A DNA stretch of 64,000 nt, taken from contig PVNU02003892.1 of the NCBI GenBank assembly GCA_003013855.2, forward strand, positions 1,364,001 to 1,428,000, given 5' to 3'. Positions 21,682-33,362 of the stretch are shown piece after piece. Position 1 is the first letter of the stretch, and each line of letters begins with the position of its first letter. The notes beneath the pieces are model-generated. The model did not search any database. It was not told where the DNA came from and worked only from the letters and a program-made list of their open reading frames with translations. Position numbers and translations under genes: made by a program. The stretch is from Liriodendron chinense (taxonomy: Eukaryota; Streptophyta; Magnoliopsida; Magnoliales; Magnoliaceae).

Positions 21682-22075
21682 AGGTGGGGGCCACCATGAT
21701 GTTTGTGAGAAATCCATCCCGGTCATATGTTTTGCGAGCTCATTTTAGGACATGCAAACCAAGAATGGTCAGGATCCAAAACTCAAGTTGGCCGCTCGAT
21801 AGGAAACGGTGGAAATTCAATGACCACCACTGAAACATTTACATGGCCACAAAAGTTTCATATTAGGATATATTTTTTGTTTTGACTGAATGACCTTGTA
21901 AACGGTTTAGATGGCATATAAATATCAAGGTGTAGCTCGGGAAAGTGTCAACAGTAGGAATTGCTTTCCTCACTTTTTCCTCTCATGCGGCTCACTTGAA
22001 TTTTGGATTATGCTCATTTGTTGTGGCATGTCCTAAAATAAGCTTGTAAGATGGATAATGGACGTCCAGTTCTAG
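21682..22075. mobile_element. Foldback element, 'tttgtgagaaatcc' variant
   Basis: The left arm GCCACCATGATGTTTGTGAG and inner arm TCATTTTAGGACATG are mirrored by CATGTCCTAAAATAAG. The right terminal part is eroded. Confidence 0.5.
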
Positions 22076-22084
22076 CGTGGTGTG

Positions 22085-22140
22085 ATACTTTGTGGGGCCC
22101 ATTATGATGAATGTGTTTTACCCATGTCGTCTATCCATTT
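22085..22140. mobile_element. Left arm of a foldback split by the Tat retrotransposon
   Basis: GTGGGGCCCATTATGATGAA and CATGTCGTCTATCCATTTTT match the reverse complement of the right arm at 34230-34290, including the shared word AATGTGTTT. The middle resumes only at about 34112, on the far side of the Tat element. Confidence 0.6.
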
Positions 22141-22219
22141 TTTTTACGCAGGAAGGACATGGTGAGGTCGATCATCATCTTTATTATTGGATAACTACCT
22201 TGAATCCACAATTTCCCTG

Positions 22220-22790
22220 TGTTATAGGTAAAATACGAGTTGACCTCAGGTCGGACCTAACCGACCCAACTGACCTGAAGATAGGTCAAAATCATCCGAT
22301 CTAACCTGGAGACCGACTTCTAGATTCCGTCCAAGAACCGATCGACCTCGGCCATGCGACAAGCTGAGTCTTATCATGACAATCCCGTGATCTTAGGCTT
22401 ATGCCGAGATAATGGGAGAGGGATTCGGAGAATCTTCAACTGGTGCGTAAATGTCTCCAGCAACTACGGAACGGCTCGGGGATCTCGGGGATCCAAGATC
22501 TTCTCCATAAGAATTATGTTTCCTTATAAAACACAACTCTGGGACCTAATTCTATAAATGGATACCTCCTCTTTACCAAAAAGGTACGAAAACTCTTACT
22601 CACAAAATAGATTACTTATTAGAAAAGCTTGGACTGACTTAAGCATTGGAGGACTAACGGCCGGTCCCTGGCCCCTCCCTGAGCCGTTGTTTATCCCTGC
22701 AGGTTTTAGAGGGAGATCAACCTCTCTCTACATCTCATGAGATCAATCATCGACCTCACCTTGTTCGTTGTTGAAATTTCAGCAACAACA
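22220..22790 (+). repeat. Tat 5' LTR
   Basis: 571 bp, TGTTATAGG to CAGCAACAACA. It aligns end to end with 33363-33938. A TATAAATGG-like box (about 22553) may be the LTR promoter. Confidence 0.85.
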
Positions 22791-22812
22791 GTTGGCGCCG
22801 TCTATGGGAATT
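22791..22812 (+). other. Tat primer-binding site
   Basis: The site is TTGGCGCCGTCTATGGGAAT right after the LTR. The first nine bases TGGCGCCGT match the complement of a plant Asp-tRNA 3' end; the rest diverges, as often in Tat elements. The tRNA identity is an inference. Confidence 0.55.
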
Positions 22813-22880
22813 CTTTGACTGTCAAGCCGTGTTCTCACCCAAAAGCTCAATACATTCCCTCCATCTTAAGCAAACTTACA

Positions 22881-24600
22881 ATGGCTGGGAAAAGAAAATA
22901 CAAGGGGAAAGCTCCCGCAATAGCCGGATCTTCTGAAGCCCCCCATTCTGACAACGAGGGGTTCATTCCCGGAACGCCCACCATCCAGATCGGCGGAACG
23001 TCCTCTCACTTTGTTCAGTAAGGCGAATAACAGAGATCTCACAATCGCGAGGTCAGATTGTCCACTTTCGAAGAACAAGTGAGAGGTGTCTCCGAAAGAC
23101 TGGGGGGCGTAGACGAACGATTCGGATACGTCGATCAAAGACTTGATGAAATTAAGGCTCTCTTAACCGGCTTGGTTCGGCCAGCTCCGAATTATAGAAA
23201 CCATGGCAAGCCTCAACGATCTTGTCCCCAACATCAACAATCCCAATGGTCCCATCAAACTCCACAACCACAACATTCTCAGCGACCCTTTCTAGATCAA
23301 GAATGTGTTGAAGAAGATGAAGTTGTTAGTCGAGCAACGAAGGAAAAATCTCGATCAACAATGGATTTACCCGCAAGCGACCTGCGCCATAAGCTCGAAG
23401 AAAGAAGATCAGCTCGCTTAGATCACGCCCGAGTCGACTTCGGTGTAGCTGACCGAGTGGATGACAATATAAACCCACTGGAGGCCGAGCTGAAAGAACT
23501 CCGTGAACAGGTAGGCGATATCTAGAGAGCACAGCGTGCCCGAGCACCTAGTGCAGTGGATGCATTGGTCGACTCCCCGTTCACTGAAGAAATCCGTGAG
23601 GAACTGCTTCCTAAAGGATTTAAAATCCCTCAGCTCAAACAATACTTCGGAATAGCAGATCCAGCAGAGCATTTGGAAAATTTCAAGGTCTGAATGGAAC
23701 TTCTCGAAGCCAGCGGATACATCATGTGTAAAGCCTTCCCTTTGTCATTGACAAGCTCAGCTTGGACTTGGTTTCGAAACCTGAAACCGAGATCGATCAG
23801 CTCGTTTGCCCAGTTGAGTAAGGCCTTCGCTACTTAGTTCATCGGGAGTACTGACCCGAGGAAGCATTCAACCCATCTCGCCACAGTCAAACAAAAAGAG
23901 GACGAGTCTTTAAAAGACTACCTCACACGTTTCAATGCCAAAGCCGTACAAGTTGAAAATCTCTCTCAGGACGTACTACTCCACATTATGATAGGAGGAT
24001 TACGCGATAAAAAATTCCTCTGGTCTGTTGGTGAAGAACCACTCCGGTCTGTCGCAAAGTTCTTAGATCGAGCTGCCAAAAACATTAACGCGGAGGAGTT
24101 AGTCAACACACATAAATCGTCCTCCGAAGACAAAGATTGTCAGGAAAGGAGCAGCTCGAAAAAGCACAACCCAGATTGGAGATCACTAGATCGGAACAAT
24201 ACTACCCAAGGAGTCAAAGCCTTGACCCATGATTTGAGAAGTATACGCCGCTCAACAAGACCATCGAGCAAGTGTATTTGACGGAAAAATGCAAGCACGC
24301 GTTCAGAAGACCTGCGAAGATAAAAACCGACCCCAACAGGAGGTTGAAATCAAAGTACTGCTTATATCACAAAGACCACGGTCATAACACAACAAACTGT
24401 TTCAACCTGAAACGACAAATAGAGACCCTTATTTAGCGGGGATTCTTAAAAGACTACATTGCCCAGCGTCAGGAAGACCGGAGAGCTATAAAGCAGACTG
24501 ACGAACAGATCAACAATGATCCTGTGGAAGAAATTCACATAATCTTTGGCGAGCCAACCACCGGGACTCCAGTAACTCCCGAAAGGCTTACGTACGATAG
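22881..24600 (+). pseudogene. Tat gag polyprotein region
   Basis: ATG at 22881 opens MAGKRKYKGKAPAIAG. One frame runs to 24281, broken only by in-frame stops near 23019, 23031, 23523, 23692 and 23837. It holds a coiled segment (STFEEQVRGVSERLGG), then the Retrotrans_gag core (PFTEEI...LKQYFGIADPAEHLENFK, then AWTWFRNLKPRSISSFAQLS, DESLKDYLTRFN). A frameshift near 24240 moves to KYTPLNKTIEQVYL and a zinc-knuckle-like YCLYHKDHGHNTTNC. Gag would form the particle; this copy is dead. Confidence 0.8.
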
Positions 24601-24719
24601 GGAAGAACATTAGGGTCCTCCGTAAACATAACTAGCCGACCTTTAAAGGTTGCAAAGGTTGCCTCATGTACAATAACTTTCACTGAGGAGGACGCCCGTG
24701 GTGTTTTACACCCGTATGA

Positions 24720-25140
24720 TGATTCCTTCATAGTCTCAATGGTGGTCGCCAACAAAAAACTCCACAGGATGATGGTCGATATAGGAAGCTCAGCGGACAT
24801 CCTGTACGTCACAGCATTCGATAAAATGAAAATCGACCGATCTAGGTTAAGGTCGGTCAAAACTGCTTTAACTGGATTTACAGAAGACGGCGTCATGCCA
24901 GAAGGAGAAATAACTCTTCCGGTCACAGCGGGGGAGGAACCTAATTAGATTATGGTTGATTTCCTTGTAGTCGACACACCTTACGAGTACAACGCGATCA
25001 TTGGCCGACCCATCCTTCGAGCTCTCAAAGCCGATATTTCTATCTACCTCCTGGCTATAAAGTTCGAAACTGATGATGGAGTCGGAGTGGTAAGAGGAGA
25101 TCAACAAGAAGCTCGTCGATGCTATGAGCTAACCCTACGG
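24720..25140 (+). pseudogene. Tat protease region
   Basis: The retropepsin active site is seen as MMVDIGSSADILYVTAF (Asp at about 24777), in the DxGSSADIL form usual in Tat. It is followed by the second half YNAIIGRPILRALKADIS, containing the hydrophobic IIGRP flap-side motif. One in-frame stop lies near 24946. The frame continues toward RT. Confidence 0.8.
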
Positions 25141-25249
25141 GGGAAGAGCAAGAATTCGGTTTCAACTGTCTCACATACGACCCCTCTGGATCTAAGGGGA
25201 GAAACAGAAGAGCGCAGATCTCCCGCCGAAAAGTTGGTCGAAATCCCAC

Positions 25250-25947
25250 TTATTGACAATGACCCGACCCGCGTTGTGAAGATCAGATCTCAGTTGGAAA
25301 GCGACATACAGAAAAGACTGACCACTTTTCTGAAGGAGCATGCAGAAGTTTTCGCATGGTCCCATCAAGATATGCCTGGAATAAGTCCTAAAGTGATGGT
25401 CCATCGGCTAAATGTCAACCCGACCTTCAAGCCAGTCCGCCAAAAATGGCGTCCCTTTAACACAGAAAGATAAGTTGTGATCAAAGAGGAAGTTCAGAAA
25501 CTATGTCAGGCAGGATTTATCCAAGAGAAACGCTATCCGGACTGACTTGTCAACGTTGTCTTAGTGAAGAAAGCCAATGAAAAATGGAGAGTTTGTGTCG
25601 ACTACACCAACCTGAACAAAGCTTGCTTGAAGGACAGCTTTCCGCTACCCAGAATAGATCAGCTCATCGATGCAACGCCGGGGTACGAGCTGCTCAGCTT
25701 TATGGATGCCTACTCCGGGTATAATCAAATTAAGATGTACGCTCCTGACAGATAGAAAACAGCATTTGTTACAGATCGAGGTCTGTACTGCTACAAGGTG
25801 ATGCCTTTTGGGCTAAAAAACGCCGGAGCGACATATCAACGTCTGGTTAACAAAATGTTTGTAGACCAGATTGGTAAGACCATGGAGGTTTACGTGGACG
25901 ACATGCTTATTAAAAGCTTGAAGTCGGAAAACCACGTAGGCGACCTC
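25250..25947 (+). pseudogene. Tat reverse transcriptase, N-terminal and palm part
   Basis: Blocks in order: FAWSHQDMPGISPKVMVHRL, the connector before RT; VLVKKANEKWRVCVDYTNLN; LSFMDAYSGYNQI with the first catalytic Asp; VMPFGLKNAGATYQRLVN; and VYVDDMLIKS at 25888-25917, with the catalytic Asp pair. Stops near 25471, 25543 and 25753 replace residues expected to be coding. It breaks after HVGDL at 25947, where an insertion begins. Confidence 0.85.
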
Positions 25948-27448
25948 CTTTTCGCTCGCCTTATGTGCAAAGTTACGATGTAGTAATAATTCTCGGTAAG
26001 ACCGAGGTCGATCCTCAGGGATTGTCGTAAGAATTCTAAGTTTTATAACTAGGATGGGCTAAATTCAGATTTGTAATGATGGATGGTAATTAAGAACATA
26101 AATCTATCTACTTGAGAACTAAATTAAGGAAATAAACACTAGCAGTGCCAAGGATCTACTAATAATTATTCACAATGCCAATTCAAACGATTCAAACCAA
26201 TAACACAATTGGAGTCGGAGTTACCATCCCTATCCAATCGGAATATAAAGCAATCAAATCATCATAATGCATCTAATATAAATGGATCATCCACTGATAT
26301 AGTCCTCTCATAATCAACTAAGGCATTAGGTGTATTCAATCACACAACCCAATCCTTCACAAAACAAGCAAGATCACATTCTTGATTCTTCCTCAAGCCT
26401 TGTCACTAGACTTGATTTAGAAGCATGAATTGAACTTTTATTGAACCAAAATCAATACATAAACACATATCTTAGATTAAATCAAAAGATAAGAACCCCT
26501 TCTAGTTTAGTTCTAAATAAGCTCTTAGGAAACTTAGTTTGTAAGATCCCCTAGCATCCAACATATCATGATGAATCTAGGATCTCTACAACCCAAAATC
26601 CTATCAATCAACACCCTCATTAAGCAATCTCAGTAATCAAAACATCCAATGTAAGAGCAATCCCAAGAGATAGAAGATTAACTAAAAATACTAACTTTAT
26701 TTCAAACTTGAACTAGAAGTGTTCTTCATAAAATCAAAAAGTACTTAAACTAATTCGAATTAGACATTATAAACAACTAAAATCTTCACCTCTTAGCCCT
26801 AGCTAAGAGGTTTAGCCAACCATTAATAGGTTAAATTAAAGCTCAAAGGAAAAACTACTAAAAACATAGAAAAGCCTAGTTTGGAGGAGTTGCAGACGCT
26901 TCACAGCGATCTCCTTCACCTCCCACGACTTCCTTAGCCTTCTATGATGTCTTTAGATCCACCCATAAATGTCCTTTTATAGTAGAGAGGCTCTACCACC
27001 TTAGAAACTTCCAGAATTGCGTAAGGACTCCCGCAGCGCATGATTTTCGGAGCTTGCTAAGCAAGCTTGCTGGAAAGCTGCTAAAATACACTGGCTAGCT
27101 GTTGGCCGACCGCTCTTGATCGGTCGAGATGACTGGCCGATCGGTCTAGACCGGTCTAGCAGAGGTCCAGAGAGTCCAGAAGGTGCCTGACCTGTTGGCC
27201 AACCGGTCTAGACTGGTCTAGCCTCTATTTCTTTTGATTCTTTCTCTCTCTTCTCTCCTTCTTTCTTCTTCCATCTTTAGCCCACCTTGGATCATCATCA
27301 AGGATCCATATAAATGTGGTCTTTTGAACATCAATTTGGTGTAATCCCTCTCTCATTCCTACATCCACAAAACATGTATTAAATAAACCTTTTAACATGC
27401 AAATCATGCATAAGATGCAATGTAATGGGCTAGGATATGTATAAATTG
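25948..27448. mobile_element. 1.5-kb unclassified insertion splitting the Tat RT
   Basis: RT sequence stops at HVGDL and resumes at 27449 with AQHLRTMFEILRKYQMKFNP, the next RT thumb segment. The inserted DNA is AT-rich and non-coding. It begins near TTTTCGCTCGCC, has GGTAAGACCGAGGTCGATCC at about 25995 and a tract of repeated GGTCTAGACCGGTCTAGC-like palindromes at about 27100-27225. I see no terminal repeats, target duplication or poly(A) tail that would name its class. Confidence 0.65.
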
Positions 27449-28220
27449 GAAGCTCAACACCTCCGCACCATGTTCGAGATTTTAAGAAAATACCAGATGA
27501 AGTTCAATCCTAGCAAATGCGCCTTCGGCATAGGCTGAGGAAAAGATTTTGGTTTCATGGTAAATCAACGTGGAATTGAGGCCAATCTAGAGAAGATCCG
27601 AGCTCTGATTGACATGAGCTCGCCCACCTCCGTAAAAGAAGTCCAACGCCTTACTGGTCGGGTCGTAGCCCTTAATTGGTTCGTTTCCAAAGCTACAGAT
27701 CGATGTCTCCCATTCTTTAAACAACTTTGTAAGTGCAAAGAAATGACCTGGACACTAGAATGCGAGCAAGCCTTCCTTGAGCTCAAGGCCTACCTCGGAT
27801 CTCCTCCTTTGCTGTCCAAACCATTGCCAGGTGAAGAACTACTTCTATACCTGGCAATTTCTCCGGCGGCAGTCAACTCAGCCTTAATCTACGAGATTAG
27901 GGAACACAGAAGTTGGTTTACTATGTCAGTAAAGCTCTTTTTGATGCAGAAACTCGGTACTCGTGCGTTGAAAATTAGCATTGGCTCTGGTCACATCAGC
28001 AAGGTGACTACAGCCTTATTTTCAAGCACACCCAATAGCAGTGTTAACTGATTAGTCACTGCGCCCAGTGTTGCAGAAACTAGAACTTTCAGGTCATCTT
28101 ACCAGGTGGGCCATCAAACTAGGCAAATTTGACATACGATACCGACCTCAAGCTGCGATCAAAGGTCAAGCGGTCGCTGACTTCATTGTTGAATTAACTA
28201 ACTCCCTGGACGACTAGTAC
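27449..28220 (+). pseudogene. Tat RT C-terminus and first RNase H
   Basis: KYQMKFNPSKCAFGIG is followed by GFMVNQRGIEANLEKIRALI and EVQRLTGRVVALNWFVSKAT, the RT thumb and connection. LSKPLPGEELLLYLAISPAA starts the degenerate Ty3-type RNase H. After a frameshift near 27960, RWAIKLGKFDIRYRPQAAIK and ADFIVE mark its end. This is the copy usually reduced in Tat elements. Confidence 0.75.
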
Positions 28221-28284
28221 GACTGCGAGTCAGACCAACGTCCAAAAAAAACTGCCAGAGAGTTCTACGGGAAATGATCCTACA

Positions 28285-28733
28285 GCGTCTGCATGGTCCT
28301 TACACGTCGACGGGTCATCCAATTCGCAAGGCTGTGGAGCTGCTCTCATCTTAACCTCACCAGACGGAGGAAAGTCCAATATGCACTTCGATTCGGCTTT
28401 CGAGCCTCTAATAATGAAGCTGAATAGGAAGCCTTCCTGGCCGGCCTTCGCCTTGCCTCTGAGATAGGAGTTCGAGAATTGAAAGTGCACAGTGATTCGC
28501 AGTTGGTGGTCGGACAAGTGACCACAGAATATCAAGCGAAAGGGAACAAGATGTGTGCATATCTAGCAAAAGCTCAAGAATTACTATCTCGCTTCGATCA
28601 CTACAAGATCATTCAGGTCCTGAGAACTCAAAATATTAATGCAGACTCACTAGCAAAATTAGTTTCCTCGGTAGACGACGAGCTTAGTAGGATGATACCC
28701 ATTGAATTCCTCCCTCAACAAAGAATATCTTAA
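28285..28733 (+). pseudogene. Tat second (archaeal-type) RNase H
   Basis: HVDGSSNSQGCGAALIL gives the first Asp and NNEAE the Glu. Then KVHSDSQLVVGQVTTEYQAK gives the second Asp, and NINADSLAKL the last Asp. The order D-E-D-D and the SDSQLVV wording are those of the additional RNase H acquired by the Tat lineage. The frame changes near 28375, and a stop (TAG) follows NNEAE. Confidence 0.8.
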
Positions 28734-28849
28734 GACGAAATAATCGAGGTATGTCCAATATCTACAAATCCGAGCTGGATGAACCCCATCATCCGATTTC
28801 TGCAACGAGGCGATCTGCCCGAAGATAAAAGAGAAGCGCAAAAAATCTG

Positions 28850-30006
28850 ATACAAATCTGCTCGTTATACGTTGATCGAGGGAGTCCTCTACAAAAAAAA
28901 GGTTTTCTCTCCCACGTTTACGCTGTGTAGGACCCGAGGAGGCCGATTACATAAAACGAGAAATTCATTTCGGCAGCTGTGGTAATCATTCTGGAAGTAT
29001 AGCACTAGCACAGAAAGTAATTCGGCAAGGATACTACTGGCTTACTATCTAGCAGGATGCCCGGAAGATTGTAAAAAAGTGCGACAAATGTCAGCGATTC
29101 GCCCCAATTCCTCATCTGCCACATGAAGAGCTCATTCCCATGTCCGAACCATGGCAATTTGCCCAGTGGGGGGTCGACATCATTGGTCCTCTTCCAACAG
29201 GTAAGGGGCAAGTGAAATATACAATTGTCGCCATCGACTACTTTACAAAGTGGGCCGAGGCGGAGCCACTAGCTACTATTACAGAGAGAAAAACTACAGA
29301 TTTCATCTGGAGGTCGATCGTGTGCTGGTTCGGGATTTCCAATACCATACTTACTGACAATGGACGTCAGTTCGACAATGCAAGATTCAAAAATTCTACA
29401 AAACTTAGGCATAAAAAATGTTTACTCATCTCCTCATCATCCGTAAGCTAATGGCCAGGTTGAAGCCGTCAATAAGATCATTAAAAATCACCTCAAAATA
29501 AAACTCGGTGAAAGAAAAGGAGCATGGGCGGAAGAACTCCTAGAAGTCCTATAGGCTTACAGAACCACAGCTCGATCCACTATAGGGGAAACGTCATTCT
29601 CCTTGGCTTTTGGAGCCGAGGCAGTGATTCCAGTGGAGGTCGGCATGTCCACCAACTGAACTGGTCGTCACCAGCCCGATCAAAATGAAGATAAGCTATG
29701 AATGAATCTCGACCTACTAGATGAAGTAAGGGAAACTTTCCAAGTATGAGTAGCGGCATATCAGAATAGAGTTCAGCGATATTACAATTCATGGATAAAA
29801 AAACGATGGTTCAGAGCAGGCGATCTCGTCCTTCGAAAAGTCAGAAAAGATGCTAAGGAGAAAGCCAGTGTATTTAGCCCCAATTGGGAAGGGCTATACA
29901 AAATACTTGGCTCACTTCTTCCCAACACCTACTGGCTCGATGATATGAAAGGCCGAACTCTTCCTCATCCATGGAACGCTGATCACCTTAAAGTCTACTA
30001 TCCGTA
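28850..30006 (+). pseudogene. Tat integrase
   Basis: The zinc-binding HHCC part includes HFGSCGNHSG and KKCDKCQRFAP (about 28965-29105). The catalytic core shows WGVDIIGPLP (Asp near 29177), TDNGRQFDN (Asp near 29358) and NGQVEAVNKII (Glu near 29463). The C-terminal part KRWFRAGDLVLRKVRKDAKE and LGSLLPNTYWLDDMKG resembles the GPY/F-type tail, ending at HPWNADHLKVYYP. A frameshift near 29390 and stops at L-TAG-AYRTT and elsewhere disable it. Confidence 0.85.
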
Positions 30007-30592
30007 AACAGGTCGGATTCTCGGATAAGGTAAAAGTTTGTATACTAAACTCTTTTTTAAAAAAGATGAAAAATTTTCAGATCTTTACTCTTAATGTCAA
30101 ACATGTTTACGAGCTAAGTTTGACGCACATAAAGTCTTTGGCAAATGTAATCTGAGTTCAGTCATAAGATCGTGAGATCAGACTTGCTACGTCATATGAG
30201 GACTAAAGATTAGCAAAGGAAGTCCGAGCTCGATCATTAGGTCTTAAAGCCGGATTTACCACGTTACACAAAACAAGTATAAACCTCCAATGGTCAGGAG
30301 CTTGGCACGAGCTTAAGGTCGCAAGACGACAGAAAGCATGATAGCTTGGTCGATGAGCTATGCGACCAGTTCATTAGAGCTACTTAGACGAATTTCAATC
30401 AAGTATGAAATGAAACAAACACCATAGTAATCACAAAAACATATATTAATGCATAAGTGATGAAGGTAAATAGCCTCGTGAGGGCCAAAATATAAATGCC
30501 TCAGAAGGGCCAAAAAGTATTTTTTGCCTCAGAAGGGCATATACAAAAAAAAAAATGTGTGTATACATCCATGAACAAAAAGAAAATATTTT
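30007..30592 (+). other. Tat spacer between integrase stop and antisense gene end
   Basis: No frame is supported on either strand. The stretch includes a short tandem 'cctcagaagggc' repeat at about 30493-30540. Confidence 0.5.
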
Positions 30593-32861
30593 TCAATCTT
30601 TTACGACCTCCGATGGGCCGGCTTTAGCATCCCCGACCTGAGCTTTAGTTGGAGCAGCCCCTTTAGCAGATCCCTCCCCGATGGGTTCATCTTCGTCATC
30701 ATTATCATTCACGGGTGTGAGGTCGAGATCCGGAAAGTGCTGAAGGATAAGGTGCCTGCAGTCTTAAAAGCCGTGGTTATGCAGCTCCTTAGAAACTGCA
30801 TTCAGCTTCTCCAGCTCAACCTTCAAGCCTTTAACCTCATTCAGAGACTTGAGTTGGACCTCCTTCAGAAGTTTGGCCAGATTCGTTTTCCCCTCCTCAA
30901 CCGTCTTCAGGGTAGCCTCGAGAGATTCAGCCTTGTTCTCGTCTGACTGAGCCTTGGCCGAAGACTCCTTCAGGGCCTCTTCAAGAGACTGGGCTTACAC
31001 CTAGGACACCTCCAGCTCAGATCGAACGACCTTCAGCTCGGATCGAGCAGTCTTCAACTCGCATTAAGCTGCATTTAGTTCGGATAGGCTCTTTTTCAGC
31101 TCAGCCTTCACATCTTCAATCTTCGTCTTCCACGAAGATGCTGCGACCAAAGCCTTTTGCATCTAATGAGTCCGCTCAGCCAACATCTGACGAATCATGA
31201 TCAGAAAAGCCGAGTCCTTCAAAAAGACATGGCAACGGTCAGTGAAATAATCACGGATGCACTAAAAGGAGAAGGAGAAGTAACAAGACATAGCTTACTC
31301 TGAGGCTGCTCTATTGTAACCCCAACCATCTGGTCAGGATCCGACATGGCCAGAGAATTCAGATCCTGTGGGATGCTGTTGTTAATGCGCATATACGTGT
31401 TAACACCATCGATCCAGGTTGCAAACTGCTCCATAATCAGAGGTATGTTGACCTGGTCCTCTCGCGGCTCAGCACCTCGAGCAGGAGCAGCCGCAAAAGT
31501 TTGAGGTTGTTGGGGAGGACAAGATGGACCAGCGCCAGGAGAAGGTCGGGCAAAGCCTGCCTTAGTGGACTGTGTGGGGGTGCTAGACGAGCTGGTGTGG
31601 GTTACAGGTCAGTTTGTAGTCGGCTCCACCCACGAATTAGAAATGTTCGGAACATCAACGACCGGAACATTAGCAGCTGGAGGCCTCGTGGCCAAAGGCT
31701 CAACCCTAACTGGGGAAGAACTCGAGCCCAAGGGCTGCTTAAACCCACATACGAAGGACTGGGGCAACCGTTGTTGCCTCTGAGCCTCAGTGGCCACCCT
31801 CTTCCTCGGGAGCTCAACCGAGCTTTGCCAGCAGTCAAGGACGCGAGCGAGAATCTTGCGAGTCTTCGAGACCGCTTTCGGGGCCATGCCTGTCACAACA
31901 AATGTAGAAAAATATGTCAGGCAATTGGATACACAGAAAAAATAAGAAATGCCAACATCATTACCTTCTAAACGAGCTGACCTGAATCGCGTACAGAGTC
32001 AACAGTTATCAAGTTGTGGAAGTCTTGCTGAAGCTGCACACACGAAGGAATGTACGTTAGGAGACATAAAAAAGAAACTAAGAGCGAAGACCAAAATGTC
32101 AGAGGCTCAAGTAGGTCGGAGTGTAGTTTGACCTGGTAGAGCAAAATCAGTTCGAACCCTGTACTTCAGAGGATGAAGCTCGTCCGATCAAGACTCTCAA
32201 CTCCCAGACACAAAGAACCACTTCCTTTTCCAGGTTCTAGTGGAAGACGGTAGGTTGGTCACCACCGAGCCACCCTAACCCAGGTGAGAGGAGAAGTAAT
32301 AAAGTCCCTAACCTCCCAGAGACTTGAGACAATACATTGAAAACAGTTCGTTAGAGGTAAGTTCTTTATTCCCGACCCTTTGCCACAGGATGTGACATCC
32401 CACCATACATTTCTAGCCATTGGGTTGCAGTTGGCTCAGGGGAAAGATCTAGGATGTTAAGGACCTCGCGTACAAAAAGGATGCAGAGGCCACCTCAGCC
32501 CAGCCTCTAGGTGCATTAGAGAGATCATCGTCTCACCTTGACGAGGTCAGCTTGGCTTATCAGCTCGGTCAGCAACCCTAAATCCTATGGAGTCTGGGAT
32601 TTCATATGTTTTCCTCGCAGCATCCAGTTCTTCCTAGGTAATCTGCGAGACTATGTTGTCTAGCTCAAAAGGTTCCTTATGAGCCGTCGCACTTCCAGCT
32701 ACCAACTCCGGGAGTTCAGATTCTTCATCATTCACAGGATCTGTTGTCCTGGAATGGGATTCCTTAGGCTCCATCTCCTGGGGTTCCATTGAAGGCAAGT
32801 CTGACTCAAAATCTCTGAACCCCACCTTGAGAATCGTGTCAGAGCACGAGGTTTCAGACAT
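30593..32861 (-). pseudogene. Tat antisense gene (coiled-coil / gypsy-type 'transposon' domain)
   Basis: This lies between integrase and the 3' LTR, on the opposite strand to gag-pol. It starts MSETSCSDTILKVGF (32861) with an acidic N-terminus. It then reads YEIPDSIGFRVADRADKPS and LMHLEAGLRWPLHPF, then in a shifted frame VLNILDLSPEPTATQWL. This matches the plant domain annotated as putative gypsy-type transposon (PF04195, from memory). A Pro-rich linker follows (31560-31900), then a heptad-rich coiled coil (LEATLKTVEEGKTNLAKLLK, about 30850-30930), ending GPSEVVKD at 30593. It carries stops and frameshifts. Its function in Tat elements is unknown. Confidence 0.65.
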
Positions 32862-33319
32862 GATAAAATACAAGATGCTGAGAAGAAAATGAGATCTTCT
32901 AAGGGTTGAAAGAGCGTACCACAAGTACTGGTACACTGGCTTGAGAAGAAGGATCAGAAAGGGAAGAAGGGGAAATCCAAAAATCTAGAGAAATGGAGAG
33001 TTCGAAGTTAGAGAGATGAAAATTTCTTATTTTTGCCAAGTCCTGAGTTTTATAATCGAAAGACTTCTTCGCATTTAATGCAGAGGCTCCACGTGGCGAT
33101 CTCTGACTCGATCGTACAAAAAGTAACGCATTACATCAACACATGGTGACTCCCCGTTCAGCAGTACTCTGCAGGAGCTACTGCGCCGTACAAGCGAATG
33201 ATGGCGTCTCAATATTTCAAACGATACATTAAATGCTGCTTTCCCGCCCGCTTAAATGACGACGGTACAGCTGCCAAGAATTAAAAATGATCAGGTCAGC
33301 TTATCTTCTTCAGCAAGGT

Positions 33320-33360
33320 ACTCTCGAGCCAGACGAGCTAAACTCGAGAGTAGGGGAGCT
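33320..33360 (+). other. Tat polypurine tract with adjacent hairpin
   Basis: AGGGGAGC (33353-33360) precedes the 3' LTR start TGTTATAGG at 33363. Directly upstream, ACTCTCGAG (33320) and CTCGAGAGT (33343) form a perfect 9-bp stem with a 14-base loop. Confidence 0.6.
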
Positions 33361-33362
33361 TC

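Noticed and set aside
31501..31971. 156-codon plus-strand frame
   Set aside because: Shadow of the Pro-rich part of the Tat antisense gene.
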